In this document: piece after piece, positions 26,724 through 35,659 of the stretch
How positions within the stretch are numbered: position 1 is the first letter of the stretch
Layout of the letters: each line of letters begins with the position of its first letter
Origin: Streptococcus sobrinus DSM 20742 = ATCC 33478
GTDB lineage: Bacteria > Bacillota > Bacilli > Lactobacillales > Streptococcaceae
DNA length: 64,000 nucleotides
Direction: 5' to 3'
Assembly (NCBI RefSeq): GCF_000686605.1
Contig: NZ_JMLC01000002.1
Span: 1-64,000 of the forward strand
Made by a program: the position numbers and the translations under genes
The notes under the pieces: model-generated
The model's input: the letters and a program-made list of their open reading frames with translations, nothing else
What the model was told of the DNA's origin: nothing
Databases searched by the model: none

Positions 26724-27956
26724 ATGGCAGACAATCAAACAACAAATGATACAATGGTCTATTGCTCATTTTGTGGAAAAAACCAGACAGAGGTCAGAAA
26801 AATAATTGCTGGTAACGGCGTTTTTATCTGTAATGAATGTGTGGCCCTCTCCCAAGAAATCATCAAAGAGGAGCTAGCTGAAGAAGTTCTAGCTGACTTG
26901 GCGGAAGTTCCAAAACCCAAGGAACTCCTGCAAATCTTGGATGACTATGTTATCGGCCAAGTTCAAGCAAAAAGAGCTCTGGCAGTTGCCGTTTATAACC
27001 ATTACAAGCGAATCAGCTTTGTCGAGAGTGCCCAAGATGAGGATGTCGATTTGCAGAAATCTAATATTCTCATGATTGGCCCAACTGGTTCCGGTAAGAC
27101 CTTCTTAGCTCAAACCTTGGCTAAGAGTCTTAATGTTCCCTTTGCTATTGCGGATGCAACGGCCTTGACTGAAGCTGGATATGTCGGAGAAGATGTGGAG
27201 AATATTCTTCTCAAACTGATTCAGGCTGCTGATTTCAATATTGAACGGGCTGAACGAGGCATCATCTATGTCGATGAAATTGACAAGATTGCCAAAAAGG
27301 GAGAAAATGTCTCCATTACTCGGGATGTCTCTGGTGAAGGGGTGCAACAGGCTCTCTTGAAAATTGTTGAAGGAACAGTTGCCAGTGTTCCACCACAAGG
27401 CGGGCGCAAGCACCCTAACCAAGAAATGATTCAGATTGACACCAAGAACATCCTCTTTATTGTCGGAGGTGCCTTTGATGGTATCGAAGATATTGTTAAG
27501 CAACGCCTGGGTGAAAAGGTGATTGGTTTCGGTCAAAGCAATAAGTCTCTGGATGATGATGCTTCCTATATGCAACAAATTATTTCGGAGGATATTCAAA
27601 AATTTGGTCTCATTCCTGAATTTATCGGCCGTTTACCTGTCCTGGCTGCCCTTGAGCAGTTGACGGTTGACGATTTAGTGCGGATTCTGACTGAACCCAA
27701 GAACGCCTTGGTTAAACAGTATAAGACCCTTCTGTCTTATGATGGAGTGGATTTGGAATTTGATCAAGAAGCACTTGAAGCGATTGCTCAAAAGGCTATT
27801 GAGCGTAAGACTGGTGCTCGGGGCTTGCGTTCCATTATCGAAGAAACCATGATGGACATCATGTTTGAAGTGCCTAGTCAAGAGGATGTTACCAGCGTTG
27901 AAGTGACAAAGGCGGCAGTTGAAGGGACCGATAAGCCGATTCTCAAGACTGCCTAG
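26724..27956 (+). CDS. clpX: ATP-dependent Clp protease ATP-binding subunit ClpX
   Basis: ClpX is the AAA+ unfoldase that feeds tagged proteins to ClpP. The 410-residue protein has a four-Cys zinc finger at residues 13-38 (CSFCGKN and CNECV). Walker A is [15 protein letters not shown], Walker B is [12 protein letters not shown], and the pore loop is [17 protein letters not shown]. The [13 protein letters not shown] and [16 protein letters not shown] segments are also typical. It is followed after nine bases by ysxC, a pairing common in Firmicutes. Confidence 0.97.
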   Translation: MADNQTTNDTMVYCSFCGKNQTEVRKIIAGNGVFICNECVALSQEIIKEELAEEVLADLAEVPKPKELLQILDDYVIGQVQAKRALAVAVYNHYKRISFVESAQDEDVDLQKSNILMIGPTGSGKTFLAQTLAKSLNVPFAIADATALTEAGYVGEDVENILLKLIQAADFNIERAERGIIYVDEIDKIAKKGENVSITRDVSGEGVQQALLKIVEGTVASVPPQGGRKHPNQEMIQIDTKNILFIVGGAFDGIEDIVKQRLGEKVIGFGQSNKSLDDDASYMQQIISEDIQKFGLIPEFIGRLPVLAALEQLTVDDLVRILTEPKNALVKQYKTLLSYDGVDLEFDQEALEAIAQKAIERKTGARGLRSIIEETMMDIMFEVPSQEDVTSVEVTKAAVEGTDKPILKTA

Positions 27957-27965
27957 GAAAGAATC

Positions 27966-28565
27966 ATGACACAAGAAACTCTTTTAAATACCCATAATGC
28001 CTCAATTCTTTTGAGTGCTGCTAACAAATCTCATTATCCACAAGACGACCTACCAGAAGTAGCTTTGGCAGGTCGTTCTAATGTCGGCAAATCTAGTTTT
28101 ATCAATACCCTGCTGGGCCGCAAGAAATTAGCTCGAACTTCCAGCAAACCTGGCAAGACCCAGCTGCTCAACTTTTACAATATTGATGACAAGTTGCGTT
28201 TCGTCGATGTGCCTGGTTATGGCTATGCCAAGGTCTCCAAGACCGAGCGGGCCAAGTGGGGCAAGATGATTGAAGAGTATCTGGTTACCCGGGATAATTT
28301 GCGGGTCGTGGTCAGCCTCGTGGACCTACGCCATGAGCCAACCGCTGACGACGTCCAGATGTATGACTTTCTCAAATACTATGAAATTCCTGTTATCGTC
28401 GTAGCCACCAAGGCTGACAAGGTTCCCCGTGGCAAGTGGAACAAGCAGGAGGCCCTGATTAAGAAGAAGCTCAACTTTGATCAAGCAGATAGCTTTATCG
28501 TCTTTTCTTCGGAAACCAAGGAAGGCTATGACCTGGCTTGGAATACTATCCTAGAAAATCTCTAA
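27966..28565 (+). CDS. ysxC: Ribosome biogenesis GTPase YsxC/EngB
   Basis: This essential small GTPase acts in 50S subunit assembly. The 199-residue protein has G1 in [14 protein letters not shown] and G2 in [14 protein letters not shown]3 is [10 protein letters not shown] and G4 is VATKADK, with SSETKEG as G5. It is co-transcribed with clpX, and an intrinsic terminator follows within 20 bases. Confidence 0.96.
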   Translation: MTQETLLNTHNASILLSAANKSHYPQDDLPEVALAGRSNVGKSSFINTLLGRKKLARTSSKPGKTQLLNFYNIDDKLRFVDVPGYGYAKVSKTERAKWGKMIEEYLVTRDNLRVVVSLVDLRHEPTADDVQMYDFLKYYEIPVIVVATKADKVPRGKWNKQEALIKKKLNFDQADSFIVFSSETKEGYDLAWNTILENL

Positions 28566-28576
28566 ATCAAGTCTTA

Positions 28577-28607
28577 AAAGGCTAACCAGACGGTTAGCTT
28601 TTTTGTT
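28577..28607 (+). terminator. Terminator of folA-clpX-ysxC
   Basis: AAAGGCTAACC and GGTTAGCTTTTTT flank AGAC; the stem has about 9 bp with a six-base T tract. Confidence 0.88.
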
Positions 28608-28789
28608 GGCTGATTTTGGACTGGCTGCTAATAAAGACGTAACTATAATTATGTAAAAAACAAAAATCACCTCATATTCAATGAATCCCCTAAGCAGGCT
28701 TAGCCTGCTAACTCATGACAGAAAAATTATTTTTCAAATCGGGAACCTTTGAGTTTCGAAGAGTATCAAAAAACTTCAATTAATTTTTT
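28608..28789. other. Gene-free stretch upstream of the permease
   Basis: No gene is seen. It holds a small hairpin (AGCAGGCTTAGCCTGCT near 28694) and a segment near 28750-28770 (TTTGAGTTTCGAAGAGTATC) resembling the outer end of the family B repeat. A TATAAT at about 28651 may belong to the permease promoter, but no convincing -35 is spaced correctly. Confidence 0.4.
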
Positions 28790-28874
28790 ATAAGACCTCA
28801 TAAGAAATAACTATGCCCTAAGGGCTATTGATACATGTTATCATAGAAGGTAATTCATGACTGGGAGGTCTTAT
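28790..28874 (+). promoter_or_regulatory. Possible SD-sequestering leader of the permease gene
   Basis: ATAAGACCTC (28790-28799) is the exact complement of GAGGTCTTAT (28865-28874), which covers most of the ribosome site GGGAGG and the first two bases of the start codon. The 65-base loop contains GCCCTAAGGGC and GATA/TATC stems. Folding would hide the translation start. No known riboswitch class is recognised. Confidence 0.5.
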
Positions 28875-30246
28875 GGAAAATCATAATTTTGATAATCAGG
28901 GAAAATTTCAGCGCAAGATGACCAGCCGTCATCTCTTTATGCTCTCACTGGGTGGGGTAATTGGGACAGGTCTTTTTCTTAGTTCGGGCTATACCATCGC
29001 TCAAGCGGGGCCGTTTGGAGCAGTCCTGTCCTACTTAGTTGGAGCGGTAGTGGTCTATTTGGTCATGCTGTCGCTGGGAGAGTTGGCTGTTGCTATGCCG
29101 GTAACAGGCTCCTTTCACACCTATGCCACCAAGTTTATCAGTCCCGGGACTGGTTTTACGATTGCTTGGCTCTACTGGGTTTGTTGGACGGTAGCTTTGG
29201 GAACGGAATTTTTGGCGGCGGGGATGCTGGTTGAGCGCTGGATTTCTATTCCGTCTTGGATTTCGGCAGCCATCTTTGCCTTAGCCGTCTTTGTCATCAA
29301 TGCCCTATCAGTACGCTCCTTTGCGGAGACAGAGTCTTTCTTTTCTAGTATTAAAGTACTAGCCATTCTTGTTTTCATTGTTTTGGGCTTGGGAGCTATG
29401 GTTGGTCTGGTTTCCTTCAATGGCCGCCACCATCCTGTTCTCTTTGAAAATCTAACAGCTCAAGGAGCCTTTCCCAAGGGGCTGGTTACTGTGGTTTCCG
29501 TTATGCTCAATGTCAACTATGCCTTTTCGGGTACCGAGCTGATTGGGATTGCCGCAGGGGAAACTGATAATCCCAAAGAAGCTGTTCCAAGAGCTATTAA
29601 GACAACTATCGGCAGGCTGGTCATTTTCTTTGTCTTGACTATTCTGGTCTTGGCTTCCCTGCTGCCCATGAAGGAAGCAGGGGTGACTGATGCTCCCTTC
29701 GTTCTTGTCTTTGACAAGATGGGCATTCCTTATGCAGGCGACATTATGAATTTTGTCATTCTGACAGCCATTCTTTCTGCTGGCAATTCTGGTCTCTATG
29801 CGTCTAGTCGGATGCTCTGGTCACTAGCCAATGAAGGCATGTTGGACAAGCGGGTGGTCAAAATCAATAAGCACGGTGTTCCTATGCGGGCCATGCTCTT
29901 GTCTATGTTGGGGGCGGGGCTTTCCCTCTTTGCCAGCTTTTATGCAGCCTCAACGGTTTACCTAGCCTTGGTTTCCATTGCCGGTTTTGCGGTTGTTGCG
30001 GTTTGGCTGTCCATTCCGATTTCTCAGATTAATTTCCGTAAGGTCTGGCTTAAAGATCATAAGGAAAGTGAATTGAATTACAAGACTCCCTTTAGTCCGA
30101 TTTTGCCCTATATCACCATTATTCTCTTGTTGGTTTCAATCGTCGGGATTGCCTGGGATAAGGACCAGCGGGCGGGCCTCTACTTCGGCCTCCCCTTCGT
30201 AGCTTTCTGTTATCTCTATCATTACTGGCGCTATAAGAAATTTTAA
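28873..30246 (+). CDS. mmuP: Amino acid permease, probably S-methylmethionine
   Basis: The 457-residue protein is an APC-superfamily permease with twelve hydrophobic segments. It has the family start RHLFMLSLGGVIGTGLFLSSG (split here by RHLFMLSLGG and VIGTGLF), ALSYLVGA-like helices, NVNYAFSGTELIGIAAGET, and ASSRMLWSLANEGM. Specificity comes from context: the next gene encodes a homocysteine S-methyltransferase, the pairing seen as mmuP-mmuM for S-methylmethionine uptake. The ribosome site GGGAGG lies inside a perfect inverted repeat (see the leader entry). Another amino acid as substrate cannot be excluded. Confidence 0.75.
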   Translation: MENHNFDNQGKFQRKMTSRHLFMLSLGGVIGTGLFLSSGYTIAQAGPFGAVLSYLVGAVVVYLVMLSLGELAVAMPVTGSFHTYATKFISPGTGFTIAWLYWVCWTVALGTEFLAAGMLVERWISIPSWISAAIFALAVFVINALSVRSFAETESFFSSIKVLAILVFIVLGLGAMVGLVSFNGRHHPVLFENLTAQGAFPKGLVTVVSVMLNVNYAFSGTELIGIAAGETDNPKEAVPRAIKTTIGRLVIFFVLTILVLASLLPMKEAGVTDAPFVLVFDKMGIPYAGDIMNFVILTAILSAGNSGLYASSRMLWSLANEGMLDKRVVKINKHGVPMRAMLLSMLGAGLSLFASFYAASTVYLALVSIAGFAVVAVWLSIPISQINFRKVWLKDHKESELNYKTPFSPILPYITIILLLVSIVGIAWDKDQRAGLYFGLPFVAFCYLYHYWRYKKF

Positions 30247-30299
30247 GGTGTTGAGGAAGACTTATTGTTTCTAGCTAACACCAATTAAGGAGGAAGCTT

Positions 30300-31271
30300 A
30301 TGGGAAGATTTAAAGATCTATTAGCAAGTCAAGATAACTTGATTTTACACGGAGCCTTGGGAACTGAGCTGGAGTATCGTGGTTATGATGTTTCTGGCAA
30401 ACTCTGGTCGGCCAAATACCTTTTAGAGAATCCTCGGGCCATTCAAGATATTCATGAAACCTATCTGCGAGCAGGCAGTGACATCGTTACAACGTCTTCT
30501 TACCAGGCCACCCTCCCAGGTTTGGAGGACTATGGATTGTCTGAGAACCAAGCTAGGGATGTGATTGCCTCAACTGTCAAGATTGCTAAGGCTGCTCGTG
30601 ACCAGCTCTGGTCTGAATTGACGGAAACCGAAAAGGGCCAACGTCCCTATCCCTTGATTTCAGGGGATGTCGGTCCCTACGCTGCCTACTTAGCAGACGG
30701 CTCAGAATATACGGGCGACTACGGTTCCATCAGCAAGGAAGAACTTAAGGCTTTCCACCGACCTCGCTTGGCCATTCTCCAAGAGCAGGGCGTGGATTTG
30801 TTGGCTTTGGAAACCATACCCAATTTTCTAGAAGCACAAGCCCTGGTCCAACTTTTAGCAGAAGAATTTCCTCAAGTGGAAGCCTACATCAGTTTCACCT
30901 CTCAAGACGGCCAGTCTATTTCAGACGGAACACCTATCAAGGAAGTTGCCCAGCTGGTTGATGCAAGTTCGCAAATCTTAGCGATTGGTCTCAATTGCAG
31001 CTCACCGAATCTATATCCTAACTTTTTGACCGAGTTGCGTAAGTATACGGATAAGCCACTGGTGACTTATCCAAATTCGGGGGAAGTTTATGACGGAGCG
31101 AGTCAGACCTGGACCAAGGACCCTGACCATTCGCACAGTCTTCTGGAAAACACCCTTACCTGGCAAAAGTTGGGAGCTAAGCTAGTGGGCGGTTGCTGCC
31201 GGACGAGACCTAGCGACATTGAAGTCCTGGTTCAAGGAATTAGAGGGCAAAACCAGAAAACTAGAAAGTAA
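30300..31271 (+). CDS. mmuM: Homocysteine S-methyltransferase
   Basis: MmuM makes methionine from homocysteine using S-methylmethionine (or S-adenosylmethionine) as donor. The 323-residue protein is a betaine-homocysteine methyltransferase-fold barrel: LHGALGTELEYRG at the N-terminus, TTSSYQATLPGLE, and GDVGPYAAYLADGSEYTG. The zinc ligands are the Cys of GLNCSSPN and the paired Cys of VGGCCRTRP. It lies 53 bases after the permease with its own AGGAGG site, and an intrinsic terminator closes the pair. Confidence 0.93.
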   Translation: MGRFKDLLASQDNLILHGALGTELEYRGYDVSGKLWSAKYLLENPRAIQDIHETYLRAGSDIVTTSSYQATLPGLEDYGLSENQARDVIASTVKIAKAARDQLWSELTETEKGQRPYPLISGDVGPYAAYLADGSEYTGDYGSISKEELKAFHRPRLAILQEQGVDLLALETIPNFLEAQALVQLLAEEFPQVEAYISFTSQDGQSISDGTPIKEVAQLVDASSQILAIGLNCSSPNLYPNFLTELRKYTDKPLVTYPNSGEVYDGASQTWTKDPDHSHSLLENTLTWQKLGAKLVGGCCRTRPSDIEVLVQGIRGQNQKTRK

Positions 31272-31299
31272 CTTGAATACCTTAAACACCAGATGCAAG

Positions 31300-31362
31300 A
31301 AGATGGCTCAGATAGTCGCCTTTAAATCTTAAGCGTGGTCTAGTGGCCATCTTTTTTTATTT
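31300..31362 (+). terminator. Terminator after mmuM
   Basis: AGATGGC (from 31301) and GCCATCT (to 31352) enclose a branched loop and are followed by TTTTTTATTTATTT. Confidence 0.7.
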
Positions 31363-31377
31363 ATTTGAATAAAAGTC

Positions 31378-31407
31378 TTGACAGGTGGTCTCCTAGCGTG
31401 TTAAGAT
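31378..31407 (+). promoter_or_regulatory. rplJ-rplL promoter
   Basis: TTGACA (31378-31383), 18 bases and TAAGAT (31402-31407) precede the L10 leader. Confidence 0.75.
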
Positions 31408-31409
31408 AT

Positions 31410-31575
31410 TAAAGGTTTTAAGAAAACCGACCTAAGACAGCAGGGGAGTTAGACTCATAAACATCCTGCCGAGGCACAAAAACGTAAACATCTTAGCTGG
31501 TGAAAACTGGCTAGTCTATAAAACGTATTTGTACTTTCGTGTCTAGGTTTGGATGCGATTTTTTCGTTTCCAGAC
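31410..31575 (+). ncRNA. Ribosomal protein L10 leader
   Basis: The roughly 190-base untranslated region before rplJ has the features of the Firmicute L10 leader: paired arms around ACCGACCTAAGACAGCAGG...CCTGCCGAGGCAC, ending in a T-rich TGCGATTTTTTCG segment able to act as an attenuator. L10(L12)4 binds this RNA and represses its own operon. The call rests on position and recognisable core sequence, not a covariance search. Confidence 0.8.
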
Positions 31576-31600
31576 AAAATAAAAACGGAGGTAAAACTTA

Positions 31601-32101
31601 ATGAGTGAAGCTGTTATTGCTAAAAAAGCTGAATTGGTTGAAGCGGTTGCTGAGAAAATGAAGGCTGCTGCATCTATCGTTGTCGTTGACTCACGTGGTC
31701 TGACAGTTGAGCAAGATACTAATCTTCGTCGTTCACTTCGTGACGCTGGCGTTGAGTTGAAAGTCATCAAAAACTCAATCTTGTCTCGCGCTGCTGAAAA
31801 AGCTGGTCTTGACGACATGAAAGATCTCTTTGTTGGACCGTCTGCTGTAGCCTTCTCAAACGAAGACGTAGTAGCCCCAGCAAAAATCATCAACGATTTT
31901 GCAAAAGAAGCTGAAGCACTTGAAATCAAAGGTGGTGCCGTTGAAGGTGCTGTTTCTTCAGTCGAAGAAATCAAAGCCCTTGCTGCTCTGCCAAACCGCG
32001 AAGGTATGCTTTCTATGCTCCTTTCAGTGCTGCAAGCGCCTGTACGCAACGTTGCTTACGCTGTCAAGGCTGTTGCAGAAAGCAAAGACGAAGTGGCTTA
32101 A
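31601..32101 (+). CDS. rplJ: 50S ribosomal protein L10
   Basis: L10 forms the base of the ribosomal stalk and binds 23S rRNA and L7/L12 dimers. The 166-residue protein is full length: [20 protein letters not shown], the RNA-binding core [17 protein letters not shown] and the C-terminal L12-binding helix [19 protein letters not shown]. Codon use is strongly biased, as expected for a highly expressed gene. The ribosome site is ACGGAGGT. Confidence 0.98.
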   Translation: MSEAVIAKKAELVEAVAEKMKAAASIVVVDSRGLTVEQDTNLRRSLRDAGVELKVIKNSILSRAAEKAGLDDMKDLFVGPSAVAFSNEDVVAPAKIINDFAKEAEALEIKGGAVEGAVSSVEEIKALAALPNREGMLSMLLSVLQAPVRNVAYAVKAVAESKDEVA

Positions 32102-32173
32102 GTCTAAGCTAACTTTATCGCGTAGCTTAGTGCTACAAAACATTTAACATTATTATTTTTGGAGGAAATCACA

Positions 32174-32542
32174 ATGGCATTGAACATTGAAAACATTATT
32201 GCTGAAATTAAAGAAGCTTCAATCCTTGAATTGAACGACCTTGTAAAAGCTATCGAAGAAGAATTTGGTGTAACTGCAGCCGCTCCTGTAGCTGCTGCAG
32301 GTGCTGCTGGCGGAGAAGAAGCTGCCGCTAAGGATTCATTTGATATCGAATTGACTGCCGGCGGAGACAAGAAAGTTGCCGTTATCAAGGTTGTTCGCGA
32401 AATCACAGGCGAAGGTCTTAAAGAAGCTAAAGGGCTTGTTGACAATGCACCATCTGTTCTTAAAGAAGGTGTTGCAGCTGCTGAAGCTGAAGAACTTAAA
32501 GCTAAACTTGAAGAAGCTGGAGCAACTGTTACCCTTAAATGA
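32174..32542 (+). CDS. rplL: 50S ribosomal protein L7/L12
   Basis: The stalk protein recruits translational GTPases. The start ATG 32174 ([18 protein letters not shown]) lies nine bases after GGAGG; the frame's upstream extension is untranslated leader. The 122-residue product has the dimerisation domain (1-30), an Ala/Gly-rich hinge (about 40-55) and the C-terminal factor-binding domain ([32 protein letters not shown]). A terminator follows. Confidence 0.98.
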   Translation: MALNIENIIAEIKEASILELNDLVKAIEEEFGVTAAAPVAAAGAAGGEEAAAKDSFDIELTAGGDKKVAVIKVVREITGEGLKEAKGLVDNAPSVLKEGVAAAEAEELKAKLEEAGATVTLK

Positions 32543-32561
32543 TGAGGTGATGATTTCAGTT

Positions 32562-32591
32562 GAAGAACCTACCGTTTGGTAGGTTTTTTTG
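32562..32591 (+). terminator. rplJ-rplL terminator
   Basis: AACCTACC and GGTAGGTT around GTTT, followed by TTTTT. Confidence 0.88.
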
Positions 32592-32685
32592 ATTTTGAAA
32601 ATCGCTGAAATATTTTCATTCCCCACCAAACCCCACTAAGATTTGAGCTTGGTGGGATTTTTGGCTTCCGAAAACCACTAGCAAT

Positions 32686-32930
32686 TGTAGTGACCCCAAA
32701 AAGTTGGACATAATAGTTTAAGTAAAGGATTGCGTTCTGTATTGCACGGAACTCAAGTCCTTTTAGTTTTAATTTGATGCGTTATTGTTGTAATAATCAA
32801 TATAGTCTGAGATAGCGAGCTTAAATGCCTCGATGGATGAAAACTCCTTTTCAAAACCATAGAACATTTCGGATTTTAAACTCCAAAGAAGGATTCCATT
32901 ATAACTGTTACCCTTACGGGACATGGGTGG
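32686..32930 (-). mobile_element. Decayed 3' end of an IS3-family element
   Basis: The edge TGTAGTGACCCCAAAAAGTT is the typical IS150-group end. Inward on the minus strand lie fragments of the OrfB integrase C-terminus: SRKGNSYN, then FGVxKSEMFYGFEKEFSS, AFKLAISDYIDYYNN and SVQYRTQS. Small deletions and stops separate the fragments, so no functional transposase remains. The other end of the element is missing. Confidence 0.8.
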
Positions 32931-32947
32931 TACCTTTTAAGTAATTC

Positions 32948-33006
32948 TTGTAATTAATCCTTCAATAAAGTATAATAAGTATAAAAAAACATACTTAACA
33001 TACTTT
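32948..33006 (+). promoter_or_regulatory. Promoter and inverted-repeat operator of the AbrB-hydrolase pair
   Basis: TTGTAA (32948-32953), 17 bases and TATAAT (32971-32976) are overlapped and followed by a double inverted repeat. AAGTAT and AGTAT lie at 32968-32982, and ATACTT and ATACTTT at 32991-33006. The symmetry over the start point suggests binding by the adjacent AbrB-type regulator. Confidence 0.6.
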
Positions 33007-33017
33007 CGAGGAATAAA

Positions 33018-33239
33018 ATGAGAAGCAAAAGAGACAATAAATTACATGCATGGACAGCAAGGGTTGGTTCTAAAGGACAAATTGTAATTCCCAAGCAAGC
33101 AAGAGAAATTTTTTCAATAGAACCCGGGGATAATATAATTATCTTAGGGGATGAAAGAAGAGGGTTGGTGATTATGAACGGTGAGTCTGCAACAAAGATA
33201 CTTATGAGTATAGAAGAAGATTTAGAAGATAAGGAGTAA
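33018..33239 (+). CDS. AbrB/SpoVT/MazE-type swapped-hairpin DNA-binding protein
   Basis: This 73-residue protein contains one AbrB-type domain: WTARVGSKGQIVIPKQAREI, then EPGDNIIILGDERRGLVIM. Such proteins dimerise to form a DNA-binding barrel. The C-terminal tail (ATKILMSIEEDLEDKE) is acidic. It lies four bases before a membrane-anchored hydrolase gene, and an inverted-repeat operator overlaps the promoter. The likely role is a local, autoregulating transcription factor. The sequence is AT-rich compared with the flanking genes, suggesting transfer. A MazE-like antitoxin role is possible, but the downstream gene is not a known toxin family. Confidence 0.85.
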   Translation: MRSKRDNKLHAWTARVGSKGQIVIPKQAREIFSIEPGDNIIILGDERRGLVIMNGESATKILMSIEEDLEDKE

Positions 33240-33243
33240 AATT

Positions 33244-34359
33244 ATGAAAATAATTGCCGTGATTGTTATAATCCTTTTAGCGGCAGTAATATTTTTTGTC
33301 GTTAGAAATATCAATTATGATTATTCAGGAGAAAAATTTCTAAAAAACCAAGCGCCAAAGCTTGGAATTATAGAAAAACAATTTCGATTAGATGATGGGA
33401 ACGTAATAAATTATGCAGAAGGACTTGAAAATGGTCCTACTATCATATTATTACATGGACAGATGGTAGATTGGAAAGACTATCGTTCAGTTTTACCTCA
33501 ACTTATAAAAAGTTTCCATGTGATTGCTATTGATTACTATGGACATGGTAAATCAAGTAAAAATCCAGATTTATATAATATTGAGCGAATAGGAACCGAT
33601 ATAGCTCTGTTGATAAAAGAAAGGATTGGTTCAAATATAATAATTGCTGGACATTCCTCAGGAGCTTTAATTGCTGCATATATCGCAGCAGAATTTCCAG
33701 AGAATATCAAGGCTTTAATTCTTGAAGACGGACCATTCTTTTCTACAGAAAAGGGACGAGCAGAAACCACATTTTCTTATATGGATTTCAAAAATATACA
33801 TGACTATTTTAATGAAAAACAAAGTATTAGTTATTTTGAATATAGCCTAAATAGACATCCTATGCGGATATTTTTCAACAAAGATGGGAATGATAATTGG
33901 TCTAAAATTGTAGCGAAACCTGCTTTGAAAATGTTTAGAAAAGATCCTTCAAAAAGTCCGGTAGTGTGGTATTATCCTCCAGAGCTGGGTGTGAACAGAT
34001 TACTTATGCTTGCGTCTAATATTCAAGACAAAACAGGGAATTATGACCTTAGGTTTGGGGACACTTTTTGTACTTTTCAATTCTTTAATGGTGTTCATCA
34101 AGAAGAGATGTTAAAAAAGATTAAAGTGCCAACGTGTATTTTACATGTGGCGCCGCCAAAAGAAGCGGCACCTTCTTATTATAATGACGAAGGAATTTTA
34201 ATCTCTGCAATGGATGAAATTGATGCTAGAAGGGTTAATAATTTAATTGACGGAAGCATCTTAGTGGAAGGCTTTGAGTCAATGCATGATATCCATGTAG
34301 ATAAACCTAAGGAGTACATTCATACAATAGTTGATTTTTTGAAAACATTAGAAAAGTAA
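33244..34359 (+). CDS. Membrane-anchored alpha/beta hydrolase
   Basis: The 371-residue protein has an N-terminal membrane anchor (IIAVIVIILLAAVIFFVV, residues 2-19) and then an alpha/beta-hydrolase domain. The oxyanion strand is TIILLHGQMVDW. The nucleophile elbow is IIAGHSSGALIAAYIAA with the catalytic Ser. Candidate acid residues lie after the LHVAPP strand, and a His is in ESMHDIHVDKP. The fold faces outward if the N-terminus is inside. It may be an esterase or lipase; the substrate is unknown. Low GC and position next to a dead IS support acquisition. It is coupled to the AbrB-like gene. Confidence 0.8.
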   Translation: MKIIAVIVIILLAAVIFFVVRNINYDYSGEKFLKNQAPKLGIIEKQFRLDDGNVINYAEGLENGPTIILLHGQMVDWKDYRSVLPQLIKSFHVIAIDYYGHGKSSKNPDLYNIERIGTDIALLIKERIGSNIIIAGHSSGALIAAYIAAEFPENIKALILEDGPFFSTEKGRAETTFSYMDFKNIHDYFNEKQSISYFEYSLNRHPMRIFFNKDGNDNWSKIVAKPALKMFRKDPSKSPVVWYYPPELGVNRLLMLASNIQDKTGNYDLRFGDTFCTFQFFNGVHQEEMLKKIKVPTCILHVAPPKEAAPSYYNDEGILISAMDEIDARRVNNLIDGSILVEGFESMHDIHVDKPKEYIHTIVDFLKTLEK

Positions 34360-34390
34360 TATAGTGATGGAATTGCTAACATACCACAGG

Positions 34391-34487
34391 GATAGGAAAT
34401 AGTTTGTTATTTGAAAGTCTTATCAATAGTAATGACTTCACATGTGGTTCGGGAGATTTTCTAGTTTCTATCTTGAATGAAATTTAA
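34391..34487 (+). pseudogene. Fragment of an N6-adenine DNA methyltransferase gene
   Basis: An open stretch ends DFTCGSGDFLVSILNEI and a stop at 34485. The DxxCGSGDFLV core is motif I (the AdoMet pocket) of type I/BREX-like adenine methyltransferases, which usually read DPxCGSGxFLV. There is no start, no catalytic NPPF/Y and no length. This is a scrap of a former restriction-modification or related gene. Confidence 0.45.
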
Positions 34488-34544
34488 AGCTTACTACCTT
34501 TCCAAATATTGATATGACTTCAATGATGATAAGTACAGATACGA

Positions 34545-34571
34545 ACCTACCTTCGGGTAGGTTTTTTATGT
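34545..34571 (+). terminator. Terminator closing the acquired block
   Basis: AACCTACC and GGTAGGTT around TTCG, followed by TTTTA. It is nearly the same stem as the rplL terminator at 32562. Confidence 0.8.
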
Positions 34572-34960
34572 TCAATTTTTCCTGAATACATAAATTAAGA
34601 AAAGATTTTTATAAAATAAATGATACTGAACATAAAAATTTAAAGGATGGAGCCTCTTATGGTAGCTATCGGATTTCCATTGCTTGCCAGTTAGAGAATA
34701 TAAAAAGATACAATTCCCCAGCGACCCGATAACGTCTAAAATCTGTCAACTATGTGCATAAGAGTCTATTTTCGAGGAGCCTTATTCAATATTGGTTATA
34801 ATAATGATGGTTGTTTACGATAAGAGAAACAATTCCATGCTAATAATCAACCTTTGGCATAGGTTCGAAAATTTTATCATAGTCTGGGGAATCCCTTACA
34901 AAAATTTAGCTATTATGCTTAAATAGAGTTAGAAATATTTATCTTTAAACTTGGCTATTG
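34572..34960. other. Gene-free AT-rich stretch
   Basis: Both strands are broken by frequent stops and no domain is recognisable. It is probably decayed DNA of the same acquired block. The ribosome site of the next gene (AAGGAGG) begins at 34961. Confidence 0.4.
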
Positions 34961-34973
34961 AAGGAGGTTCTCA

Positions 34974-35549
34974 ATGTCCTTATCAGAACTCGAAAAATTG
35001 GAAGCTGGGCTTCCTTATGATTTTACTGACCCTGAGGTTGATGGGCGGAAATTGCAGGCGGTTCTGGGTTGCCAGAAGTTAAACGCTATTAGTGTGCTGG
35101 AGACGGAACAAAGACAGGAAGTTATCCGTCAGCTCTTTGGCTCGGTGGGAGTCAATCCTAATGTCCTGCCGGTTTTTAACTGTGACTATGGCAAGAACAT
35201 CCATGTCGGCCATGATTTTCTCATCAACTATAACGGGATTATCCTGGACATCGCTCCCGTCCATATCGGTGACCATGTCATGATTGGTCCTAATACCTTG
35301 ATTACCACGGTTGGTCATCCCATCACGCCCAAGGGTCGCCGGGAACATCTGGGTCTCGCTCAGCCTGTCACCATTGGCGATGATGTCTGGATTGGTGGCA
35401 ATGTGACCATCCTGCCTGGCGTGACTATTGGCTCCAATGTCGTTGTCGCAGCAGGGGCAGTGGTGACCAAGGATGTTCCTGACAATACTGTTGTCGGCGG
35501 GGTACCAGCTAAGGTTATCAAGTCTATAGAAAACGACCTAAACTCCTAG
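34974..35549 (+). CDS. Maltose/galactoside-type sugar O-acetyltransferase
   Basis: The 191-residue protein is a hexapeptide-repeat (left-handed beta-helix) acetyltransferase. The N-terminal Mac domain (LEAGLPYDFTDPEV) is followed by the helix coils (FNCDYGKNIHVGHDFLINYN, HVMIGPNTLIT). The active-site region is GHPITPKGRREHLGLAQPV, and the final coils are IGDDVWIGGNVTILPGV and PDNTVVGGVPAKVI. It transfers acetyl from acetyl-CoA to a sugar hydroxyl. It is separated from the polysaccharide locus by a terminator and that locus's promoter, so it is probably independent. Confidence 0.9.
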   Translation: MSLSELEKLEAGLPYDFTDPEVDGRKLQAVLGCQKLNAISVLETEQRQEVIRQLFGSVGVNPNVLPVFNCDYGKNIHVGHDFLINYNGIILDIAPVHIGDHVMIGPNTLITTVGHPITPKGRREHLGLAQPVTIGDDVWIGGNVTILPGVTIGSNVVVAAGAVVTKDVPDNTVVGGVPAKVIKSIENDLNS

Positions 35550-35659
35550 AAAAGCAGGGCTTTCCAACGAACAAAGCAAGTCTAAAATTTAGAAAATCTT
35601 GATTTGCAAGAGCAGCCGCTATTGCGGTCTACCTATTTCAGCAAGTACGAGATTAAAGG

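Noticed and set aside
28608..28872. T-box or classical S-box riboswitch upstream of the permease
   Set aside because: No T-box UGGN/specifier layout and no S-box kink-turn sequences are visible; only the ribosome-site pairing stands out.
31543..32629. Long minus-strand open frames opposite rplJ and rplL
   Set aside because: They are mirror frames of strongly codon-biased ribosomal genes, without ribosome sites or family resemblance.
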